From the NCBI GenBank assembly GCA_963930775.1, contig OZ005689.1:36162694-36226693 (forward strand): a DNA stretch of 64,000 bases, in the 5' to 3' direction. A program made the translations under genes and the position numbers. Shown here in pieces: positions 34,901 through 46,900 of the stretch (positions are counted from its first letter, which is position 1; the number at the start of each line of letters is the position of its first letter). Origin of the DNA: Cliona cf. orientalis. Taxonomy: Eukaryota > Porifera > Demospongiae > Clionaida > Clionaidae. The notes beneath the pieces were generated by a model. The model saw only the letters and a program-made list of their open reading frames with translations, had not been told where the DNA came from and ran no database searches.

Positions 34901-37900
34901 TAGGTGGTCACCTATGCACTATGAGCCATTTTGTTGATGTTCACTAACTGCGGCAGCTTCAACGAAGGGGCTGTGATTAGTGGAAACATTGACTAGACAA
35001 GTATAAGCAGATGCAATGCTCATCAGGTCAATTGCATACAGATTAGGTGGTCACCTATGCACTATGAGCATTATAATATTTATGAGCACTAACTGCGGCA
35101 GCTTCAACGAAGGGGCTGTGGTTAGTGGAAACATTGACGAGACAAGTATAAGCAGATGCAATGCTCATCAGGTCAATTGCATGTAGATTAGATGGTCACC
35201 TATGCACTATGAGCCATTTTGTTGATGTTCATGAACTGCGGCAGCTTCAACGAAGGGGCTGTGGTTAGTGGAAACATTGATGAGACAAGTATAATCAGAT
35301 GCAATACTCATCAGGCTCAAATGCATACAGATTAGGTGGTCAACTATGCACTATGAGTCATTAACTTATTGATGTTCACTAACTGCAGCAGCTTCAACGA
35401 AGGGGCTGTGGTTAGTGGAAACACTGATGAGACAAGTATAATCAGATGCAGTACTCACTACTATTAGGTCCAAAGTTGTAACAGATTAGCTAGGTGGCCA
35501 GCTATACAGTATGAGCCATTAATTTTTATTGATGTTCACTAACTGCGCCAGCTTCAACGAAGGGGCTGTGGTTAGTGGAAACACTGATGAGACAAGCATA
35601 ATCAGATGCAGTACTCACTACTAGTAGGTCCAAAGTTGTAACAGATTAGCTAGGTGGCCAGCTATGCAGTATGAGCCATTAATTTTTATTGATGTTCACT
35701 AACTGCGGCAGCTTCAACGAAGGGGCTGTGGTTAGTGGAACACTGATGAGACAAGTATAATCAGATGCAATGCTCATCAGGTTCAATGGCATACAGATTA
35801 GGTGGTCACCTATGCACTATGAGCCATTTCATTGATGTTCACTAATTGCGGCAGCTTCAACGAAGGGGCTGTGGTTAGTGGAAACACTGATGAGTCAAGC
35901 ATAATCAGATGCAGTACTCACTAGATGCAAAGTTGTAACAGATTAGGTGGTCAGCTATGCATTATGAGACATTTTATTGATGTTCACTAACTGCAACAGC
36001 TTTATTGAAGGGGCCGTGGTTAGTGGAAACACTGATGAGACAAGCATAACTAGATGCAGCACTCATTGGATGCAAAAGTTGTAACAGATTAGGTGATCAG
36101 CTATGCAAAATGAGCCATTTTATTGATGTTCACTAACTGCCGCAGCTTCAACGAAGGGGCTGTGGTTAGTGGAAACACTGATGAGTCAAGCATAATCAGA
36201 TGCAGTACTCACTAGATGCAAAGTTGTAACAGATTAGGTGGTCAGCTATGCATTATGAGACATTTTATTGATGTTCACTAACTGCAACAGCTTTATTGAA
36301 GGGGCCGTGGTTAGTGGAAACACTGATGAGACAAGCATAACTAGATGCAGCACTCATTGGATGCAAAAGTTGTAACAGATTAGGTGGTCAGCTATGCAAA
36401 ATGAGCCATATTATTATTGATGTTCACTAACTGCCGCAGCTTCAACGAAGGGGCTGTGGTTAGTGGAACACTGATGAGACAAGTATAATCAGATGCAATG
36501 CTCATCAGGTTCAATGGCATACAGATTAGGTGGTCACCTATGCACTATGAGCCATTTCATTGATGTTCACTAACTGCGGCAGCTTCAACGAAGGGGCTGT
36601 GGTTAGTGGAAACACTGATGAGTCAAGCATAATCAGATGCAGTACTCACTAGATGCAAAGTTGTAACAGATTAGGTGGTCAGCTATGCATTATGAGACAT
36701 TTTATTGATGTTCACTAACTGCAACAGCTTTATTGAAGGGGCCGTGGTTAGTGGAAACACTGATGAGACAAGCATAACTAGATGCAGGACTCATTTGATG
36801 CAAAAGTTGTAACAGATTAGGTGGTCAGCTATGCAAAATGAGCCATATTATTATTGATGTTCACTAACTGCCGCAGCTTCAACGAAGGGGCTGTGGTTAG
36901 TGGAAACACTGATGAGACAAGCATAATCAGATGCAGTACTCACTACTAGTAGGTCCAAAGTTGTAACAGATTAGCTAGGTGGCCAGCTATACAGTATGAG
37001 CCATTAATTTCTATTGATGTTCACTTAATGCCGCAGCTTCAACGAAGGGGCCGTGGTTAGTGGAAACACTGATAGATTCCTAGCATCAGAACGATTGATT
37101 TTGACCAAAAATAGTATAGTATTATTATTATTATAGCTAACAAACTTGAAAATAAACGTCCAAAAAATTAATAATAATAATGTGTGATCAATAATAATAT
37201 TATTCTGCATTAAGTATAACTATGCTTTCTCTAAAAGATGCGTGTATAATAATGAGGTAACAGCTCTTAATCACCGTTACAGGCACAAATCAATCAATTT
37301 TAAACTAAATATTGAAAGGTCTATCGTTAAGCGACCTCATAAATCTTTAGTTTAAAACACTCATAGCCCAATATTTATGCCATTTAAAAGTCTGCACTCA
37401 AGAGCTTGACTGGTAAATCTTCAGCAGCTTTATGTCAACATCATGTATACAAATGTTGCATAGTTGTCAATAATCCCCAAAATTTAATGTTCAAGTATGC
37501 ATAAAATATTATTGTTGTATGCAGTTCTTTACCATTGCCCTCCTCCCACTGGGCTGAATGTCACTCATGAGCTTCCAACCTCAGCAGAGATTTCCTGGAA
37601 AACTTTACCAGAAGGAGAACAGAGCACTGTCATCACTGGATACTCTGTGCAGGTGGTTGGGGCTGGCTCAACACGTGAAATTTCAGTTTCAGATGCAAGA
37701 ACTACATCTGCTGCAGTATCAAAGCTAAGACCTTCTACGTCATACACCTTCAATATTAGTGCTGTGACACACACTGGGAATGGACCGATTGCAACTATTA
37801 CATCCACAACACCTGAAGAAGGTGAGCCTGCTAAGTATAAGTGAGGATATTTCTTTCTTCTTGTTAAGTGCGGGATGCAGTGTGTGAACACCAATAATAA

Positions 37901-40900
37901 TGATGCCAGGAGTCGTGCAGCAGTTAGGGTTCTGCACTCCAGTGTATTAGTGACGTTAACGGCCTTTAGCTCCACTTGTTGCACCCTCAAGTCTAAACCA
38001 AAACATCTATTGATGAATATCTAGAGCTGTTCTTTTATGATGCCTAAGTTTCCAAGCGCTTGCATATTAACGGTTTGTGTTGAAAAGAATAATTACCGCA
38101 CATAAATTTTATTGTACATTAATTTTATTATTCTAAATCTGTATTTTTATTCACACATGTATGTGTTCGTCATTCACAGCCTACTAAAGTATAATAATTA
38201 TCATACATATGCACTCACATTTAATTTTAGAATCAATAAAGTCAAGCCTATCATCAATTCCTTCAGTTCAGGTAAAAAACATATTATATTTTAATCAATG
38301 CCACACCCAAGTATTCCAATAATGATCACATTTTATCCTCTGCAGTGTCCTGTGTGTCGGAATGTTCTAATCGACCCCTGCACACTGCAGTGTGGTCATA
38401 CCACCTGTCAGCTGTGCTTGGCAAAGATGTGGGAGCACAATGATACAATGTGTCCCCTATGTAAGGAGCCATGGCAAGTACTTCCTTCAATCACCATTGA
38501 CCTCAGGTAACTAAAGAATAACTATTATTGCTACTCTTTTATTTTGAATAATAATTCATGTTCCTAGAGATAATATTGCAAGTGCTCACAGTGATGAAGT
38601 AGCTCTGTTAAAGAGTCAGTATTCCGATGAAGAAAAGAAAGCAATTGAAAAATTTTTGCAAGCAAAGAGAACTTTAAGACAAGAAAATATACAAAATGGT
38701 CAACACAAAGGAACTGGTAAGATAATAATCATAGAATCGGTAGACTCTATAAGTAGGGATGGCACGGATACTCCATATATGTAATACATTATAAATATCA
38801 AAATATCTCAAAACAGGTAAGTTTATGAGATTTCTAAGTGTTAAAATCAGAATCTACAGCAAATTATCTATCTAACAAGACCAAGATCATTCATCAATTC
38901 CATTGTGTATGCCAGAACCAGATGTTCAAAAAAATAGCCATTTCTCAATCTTTCTTTCTTTCTGTTTTCCTGGGCTAACTCAAGACTGCCTTGATCGCTC
39001 ACCTTAGTTCGAGTATAAATCCACTTCATTTTGGAGCGCGCACGTCTGTGGCACGCTCATTTTGTGTTATCAGGACAAGCGATTTAATTGTGGGTGTATC
39101 TGATTAGCCATTTTGTCATATAGTGCGCATGCTCATACGGCGTTGCCATGGTGAAGTCATGTGACCGATGTCAGTAGCGCGCATGCGCCGGGACCTGCTC
39201 GAGCGCTCAAGCGCTCAGCTCGACGCTCAGAGCTGATCGATCAGCTCAGATTATGGTGGCTACTACCAACAGTAAACTTACTGGCCTATAAGATACGCTC
39301 CCGAAACAGAAGATTTTCGTCACTACTTGGTTCTAAACGGCCTTCTTTCAACTTCACGGTCAGCCAGCTTCAGGATCGAGATAACGAGGGGCGTGGTTTC
39401 ATTCGCAGGTCAGTTTAGCTGGTTACCTCGAGAATCCCACTGATGTATGTTCAATAGTGTGTTATGCAAAAGAAGACGTCCTAGCTAGCTATCACACGAC
39501 TGCCTGAGATTTGCACTTACAGGAATATTCAAGTTTGAAATCAATGTGTGTTGTGGTCACCATAGCTCAGGCCTGACACAAAGGCTAGGATCACATAAAC
39601 ATGCTTAATCAGTGGTCCAGGTGTACCTACTTCCCTATAATATTGTATTATTGTTGGAGCACAGTTGGATGTAGCTTGGTCCAGAAAAAAAACTAGTTCT
39701 AAGCATTTATAAATAACAATGAATACGCAAACCATAATATCAGGTCACCATGGCATGTAGAGTGTATGTAGAGTTTCATGCCCGGCCTCTGTCCCCACGA
39801 GATTAGACAGCTAGGTGGCATTGATGAAATTAATGACAATCATAAACTACCCCGAGGGCTCTAAAAAAAAGAACAGTAACAAGTATAAAAAGCAATTGAA
39901 TAAAATTGAAGGATGAAGTAGGGATGGCAGTGCCAAAAAGTACACAAACAAGATTTGTAGGGACAAAGTATCACATCCACTATACATCCCTACGCTTGCT
40001 TTTCTCGATAATTAATATCATACACTTCTGATTCAGAATGTAAAGTATTGCTATCCATGGGTTTAGTACGGTGGCCCAGAAGGGCCATGTCCATTACCCG
40101 ATACAATATTTCCCATTACCAATTTCGACTTTTCTCATTACCAGCTTCCAATTTGGTTATTTCTCGTTTCCAATTTTGAGTTTTCTCATTACCAACTTCC
40201 AATTTGGTTATTTCTCATTTCCGATTTTGAGTTTTCTCATTATACTAGCTAACTTCCAATTTGGGTTTTTCTCATTTCTGTTATTAACTGGGATATTTCA
40301 ATGTGGATTCTCTTTGCAAGTATAATTAACTATCATAGGCGCCAGTTGTATGCATGTGCCATGTGCTCTGATCCACATTAATTTTGTGCAACATGGAGGC
40401 TACATGTTAGTCTTGTGCCCAGCCCCCTTCGTGCATGCAACAGTGAAGGGGGCTGGGCACAAGACTAGTGATATGTCTAGCTAAACCTCCGTAGACCTTT
40501 TTTATACGATGACTGTTTAGCGTCATTATAATAATAATTATGATGTTAAGGGGGAAGAGGTTGAGAGTCAGTGCCTGTCAGGTATGACAACAGCATGGCC
40601 TTTGGAGCCACCCACACCCCTCTATGCTTAAATTGCATTACAGGTGTGTGGCTCCATGACTGCCATGACGCTAACTTAAAGGGGGAGAGGAGAGGGTGTC
40701 CAAGATTTAATTTCATAATGATATTAGTGCCCCCTTAATCAAGGGTAATTCAGAAAGTTGTCAGAAGAAAAGGGTCTTTAGGTAGCTATAACATAGGCAG
40801 TACTGTGTGACCTCAGCCATAGGGTAGCTATACTGTATAAATAGTATTTAACGACCAGTTTCCGCCTTCAACGCATACCTGTCCACCCTCTCTTGTGTAC

Positions 40901-43900
40901 ACGCCTATCAATACTATGATCAGGCCCGTAGCCAGACGTTTTAAAAGGGGGGTGCACGTGTGTATGGGTTTAATTACTATAATGTACTCGCAGGGTTGGG
41001 ATGTTAACTCACAGCTGCTCAGTCACATGACAATCACAGAAGTAATTATACATGTATTGGTCACAACTGCTTATTGATTGAGGTGTGACGTTAATTAGCT
41101 GCACTAAGTGTGGTTTTGTCAAGCTGATAGAGAGGATAGCATGCAGCCTCAGTCTATTGCTCATGCAATTAAGAACTTATGTGAAATGACATGCAATTAT
41201 TAGGCTGAAAAAGCGGGGTGCACGTGCGCCCCCCTGCACCCCCCCCTGCCTACGGGCCTGATGATACTTCACTAACCCCGCAAAGAGTACCTACCCAAAT
41301 TGAAATAATTTTCCAAGTTAGTTATAAAACGAGAAAATTGGAAATTGGAAATAAGAAACACCCAAATTAGAAGTTAGTAATGAGAAAACTCAAAATTGGA
41401 AATGAGAAATAACCAAATTGGAAGCTGGTAATGAGAAAAGTTGAAATTGGTAATGAGAAATATTGTATTGGGTAATGGACATGGCCCTTCTGGGCCACCG
41501 TAGTTTACGGTATTGATTTCCATTCCTGCATGTGCCCCATATATTATAATAATATTGTGTGTGTGCACGGCTACTCAAAAAGCAAGCGTAGGGATGTATA
41601 GTGGATGTGATACTTTGTCCCTACAAATCTTGTTTGTGTACTTTTTGGCACTGCCATCCCTACTTCATCCTTCAATTTTATTCAATTGCTTTTTATACTT
41701 GTAATATATCAATCATGCTATGATAGACTATTATCTAGCTGCACCATATCCTATAAAATTTGAATTTATATTCTAACCAATACCTTTTTTATGCATAAAC
41801 AGAACTACTGATAACAGAGCAACCACAAAGCAACACAAGCATAAAGTATGGGGAACATATTAGTCTATCTGTGTCAGCTACTGGAGCAGAGAGTCTGGTT
41901 TACGTATGGAAGAAAAACAGAGAAGATCTGACCGGCCATGGCAATCACTATATTGGAACTAATACACCTACTCTAATAATTAGTGAATTTTTTCCAGATG
42001 ACCAAGGTAAATATGTCTGCATTGTCAAGAATTGCAACAGCTCTATTGAGTCAGAGCCAGCTGACCTGAAACTAGGTACCTTAATCTCAATTGAACTACT
42101 ACAAGACAGAATATTATTGTCCAATACACTACAGATTTCCAGGTCTTTGAGCACCCAAAGAGCACAGGCTGTGACTACCATGCTCCAGTGTCTCTGACGG
42201 TGTCAGCTGTTGGGCCAGGACCCTTAACTTACCGATGGAGAAGAGGGAGAGCTGTCATAGATGATGAAGATTGCACAGGAGTTGATGAAGCAACCCTCAC
42301 TATCAGATCCTTCTCACAAAGACACGAAGGGGACTACTCGTGTCAAGTCAAATGTAATAAAAATTCAGTTGAGTCACATCCTGCTAAACTGGAATTAAGT
42401 GAGTAACAAATATGCTGTACCCACATATTATATTATTGGCGGGGAAAATATAATGGTTAAATATTTTGTTCTATAATTATGCAGATTTTCAGATAATTGA
42501 GCAACCGGAAGAAGAATTGTTTGCTAGCTGTGGTGAGAGTGTGATTATACATGTATCTGCTGTTGGATCAGGACAACTCTTGTATGAATGGAAGAAAAAT
42601 CAAAAAGAAATAATAGATCGTGATCATTATGATGGAATTGAAACAGCAGCTCTAACTATTACCTCCTTTTCAGACATAATATGTCAGGGAGAATACTCGT
42701 GCATCGTGAAGAATAATCATGATGTAACAATTGAATCAAAGCATGCAAAAGTCGAATTAAGTAAGTGAATCTGAACAATAATATTATATCCAGTTTAGTG
42801 AAATACACCGCTAGCTGCATTCATAATAATTTCTCTAAATATCTAATTTTACGTAGAGCTACAGATGATAGACCATCCGAAAGGGAACACAAGCATACAG
42901 AATGGTGAAGATGTGACACAGACTGTATCAGCTGTTGGACCACAACACCTAACTTATCGGTGGATGAAAGACGGACAGGAACTTCACAGTGCAGAGGATG
43001 CTGGCAAACTAACTATACCTTCATTTTCCTCTGAGAAGGAAGGATACTACTCATGCATCATCAGTAGTAGTCTGCAATCTGTTAAATCCAAGCCTGTTTT
43101 ATTGGGATTAGGTACACTGGAATTAACTACATGGGACCACTGGGGATTTTCATATAATTAGGCATGGATTAGGTGACTGAGCACATGCTCAGTACAATAC
43201 CATACCCATTGGATGTGTTGTTGCTCGAACCTGACCGACCCAGTCATTTATCTGTGTATCAATACATAGTACGCATGCATGCTTAGGTGTAAAGGCCTTT
43301 TGATACTGTCATAACTTTTTTAAACACTGAATGACGATTTTAATATCATTTTTGGCTGCAGTGTGGAAATTACCTGGTGTGGAAGAGTGTGGTGAAACAG
43401 ATGTGGTTGTACACTCTTTTCAAGGTCAGCTTGTCGAGTGGAATGGCTTAAAGCTTCAGATCCATGCAGGCAGCTTACCAGAAGACGTACAGCAATGTAC
43501 CGTTTTCATCAAAGCTTCTCTTGCTGGGGAGTATGAGTTCCCTGAGAACACTAGTCTAGTCAGTGCCATCTATTGGCTGCGCTGTGTGCCACAGCGTACC
43601 TTCATTAAACCTATCACAGTTGAGATCCAGCATTGCAGTACTAAACGGGACCCCTCTAAGCTTAAAATAGTACGAGCATTTTGTAGTCAGAAGTCCCTCC
43701 CCTACAAGTTCAAATCGTTGGGAGGTAGCTTCAATGCTGACACATTTTATGGAGTTATAGATATGAAAGGTTTCTCTGGAGTTGGTGCAATTGAAGAGGA
43801 TCCAGATTCAGAGAGAATGTACTACAATCAGCTATTCTACCGTAGTCTCAGCCATCAGCAGAGGCACGAGATTCACATAATTTTCACTTGGAACACTGAA

Positions 43901-46900
43901 TTACATCTAAATGTAATGCAGTCATTCTCTGTATGTATAATCATGCTTACTGCCAGTAATCTTTGTGCACTTGCAGCATGTAAGCCAGAAATACCCTGAG
44001 GATAGTTTCCTTGCTGGCTGCCACAGGGTCATTGAGATAGAAGGGAAAGAAATTGAGGTAGCACTTGACATAGCAAACTGGACCACAGTGATGAATGGTC
44101 AGTGGGAGATTCATCCAGCTCAACCAATGGTATGTATAATTAATTTATAAAAATTAAATTGTATTGCTATATATACGTAGGTGACCAAAGCTGAGCTTGA
44201 TGACTTTAAACCGGGTAGAGGGTTACCTGGCTGTGTACTGGAGGCACGCCCTCTCTGTGAAGATTTCCCTCAACTTTTACACCAGGTCATCCTCAATGGG
44301 ATTAGGTCACCACATCACAAAGTTGTTCTATCTTACAATGTCATGCCTTCAAGAGGTAAGAGGTACAGTCAATCTTTTAAGATGGCATTGTTATATTTAT
44401 TTGTGATGCACACAGATTATTCAAGTGGTGCGGCTACTCCCAGAACTACACAGCATCAGTTAAGCTCTTCTACGATTGGACAAAAAGCAAAAATCGGTAG
44501 ATCATAACTAGTCGCATCATGTGTGAACACGTGATGCACACACCATACACAGTGTATTGAAGGCATATCACCTGCTTAATTTACCCATTGTGTCAAGATT
44601 GTGAGCACACGCTCCTTAATGAACCAATTATTAGTAGATGAATTAGCTTAACATTCAAAGTAAGAAATTGAATTTCCAGAGGGGAAGATGACCACATCGA
44701 AGGAAATTCTGTACTAAAGGCTTGTTGGGCCAATATTCCTTATACCTTATGCCTTATGCATGTATACTCGGGAGAACACTGTACTACACACATGACAGAT
44801 TATTATTTCATCTCAACAATCAATAAATGTTTGTAGATCAACATAGTGACCCTTCTGATGTACCTTCAGCCACACATAATCTGACATTTAGCAGTTCCAT
44901 GCCTGATGAAGATTTTTTTAAGTGGCTTAGATCAAAGGGAATAAGTGATAAAGACTGTAAGACTCTCTCTGGTAAGTACAAACTGTCACTGACTACTATT
45001 TCATGAATATTGCCATCACAAGTAGTGTTTTTCTTGATTCCCTGTAGATAGTGGTATATCTTCTTCTGGGTTTCTTCTGTGTGATGTGGAGGATTTTGAC
45101 GGACTAACTAAATTTGGAAAGAAACAGATTTTAAAGATTTCTATGGAAGTTAAAGGTATAGTTAATCTCAGGTCAAGTCTATCTGCATGATAATTAGTGA
45201 TTCATAATAATCGTGACACATAGCTAGTACATTATCGTGATTTTGTCCACTCTTATACACACAGGCGAACATTCTGATCAACAGCCTTCAGAAAGAGACT
45301 GTTCCTATGTGGGATCAAGGTGTCACGCACCTCAGCATTCCAGTCAAGCGGAGGGAAGAGATCAACACACAGTCACTGGTAAACTGGAGTAGTTACATCA
45401 TGTATACACCCCTGGCACATACATTGCACCAATGATGCTTGCAGCATACACAAGTACATCTCAGTGCATTTAAAGCATGTCACCTGCTAAATTTACCCAT
45501 TAATTTTTGTCAAGATTGTGAACACAAAATCCCCAATGAAGAAATTAGGAGGATGAGCTAGAAGAAAGTTAGAAATTGAGTTTTCCAGAGGAGAAGATCA
45601 CTATGAAAATAATAAACATGGTCTAAATTTTTGTCAATGAATGAATTCTGTAGTTGAAGATTTACTTACTGGAGCCATTGAGTCACATAAGGCTGTCTAT
45701 AAGAGTATGTCTGCAAATGCATTTTAAGAATGCCTCTTATTAACAAATTTCATTACGAGTGCCTTTTATCAACAGCTGGTATATATTATCAGCAGCCTGT
45801 ATACTATTAAATTTTATGCTTTTTCTCATACTACATGCAATCCAAAGAAAGAAACTACTAGCTAGCAGGCACACAGTCAAAAGCTATTGAAAGCAACTTC
45901 ATATTCGAAGGTCAACTTTTCATGTGTCACTTGCCAGGAGTAAGTCAGGAACGACACCATTGCGTCTTTGCCTTTAATCTGACCCCCTCCCCTTGAGGAT
46001 CTCTGAGGCTATAATTTGCTTGCTGAGGCATAATTTAATAATAGTCTTATGTGTACATTTTAGTGCATTGAGCATAATTCTATAATAATAGGCTCAGCCT
46101 TTTAAAGCATATTTCTATACTACTAGGCTACCCAAGCATAATTCTAGAAGAGCTAATAGGTTCAAATTTACCCATTTGAAGGTGTGCTTAGGGAACTTGG
46201 GTGTAGTGAACTTGACTCAATACCAATTGTGGCATTCATTCTTTAGGCCACTCCAAGTGGTATACCGGTTTCTGGTCAGGTCCCAAGTTAAGAGGAGGGA
46301 GCGCGGGTTAAGCCATTATGTCATTACCAACTTAATGCGGAAGAAGACCACAAAAATTCAAGCTGCATTTTAATACGCATGTGTTTTAATCATCAAAATC
46401 AACGCAACAGGTTGGTTGGATATCACAGCTGTTCAATATAAAAACAGATATTATAATATAATTGTGAAAAATCAGCCTTAACACGTAGATTCAGCTAGAT
46501 CAGCAAGGATACAAAGCTTACCTTCGAGGCTGACAGCAGTACAAAGGGGATGTGGCCGATGTTTTTCGCATGCGCAGAAGGAATAATGGCCAGAAAGTGT
46601 AGCTATCTTCCTGAGATTGATGCGGGCGGCAGACCAGAAACCGGGATACTACTTGGAGTGGCCTTATGGCAGTTACACAACAAACATAATATTATTGCTA
46701 TATTGATTAGTGACAATGCAAACAAAACAAGTGTATACTATTACCGTACCCTCATGAAAGAGGCCCCATGGGCGGTGCACCTTACATTGGGCCAAGATTG
46801 GGGGATGGGACGATATTCGAGGTATCATGTCACGTTTATACGCGAAAGAGCGCCCAGGTAAGTTACCCACGCTGGCTTCATAATTTTGAACAGTAGTTGC

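Larger units (their letters stand above)
39880..41701. mobile_element. 1.8-kb inverted-repeat element in an intron
   Basis: Arms of about 400 bases: 39880-40290 and 41290-41701 are inverted complements (outer ends CAAGTATAAAAAGCAATTG and its complement; then 'gtagggatggcagtgccaaa'; inner minisatellite of 'ttctcattaccaacttccaa' type). The central part contains a hairpin (40408-40467) and a nested MITE (40921-41260). Shorter relatives occur at 51814-52088 and 8473-8590. No transposase is visible, so it is a foldback-type non-autonomous element. Confidence 0.85.

Noticed and set aside
33430-37072. Hammerhead ribozyme in the satellite (GGAAACACTGATGAG contains GAAAC and CTGATGAG)
   Set aside because: The two core boxes are only two bases apart in the wrong order, leaving no room for stems I and III, and most units read ATTGACGAG instead of ACTGATGAG.
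33430-37072. CRISPR-like array
   Set aside because: Spacers are themselves repeats of one another, the unit is 143 bases long, and the context is a eukaryotic intron.
39161-39418. 85-codon plus-strand ORF
   Set aside because: Lies at the end of an interspersed repeat whose other copy does not keep the frame.
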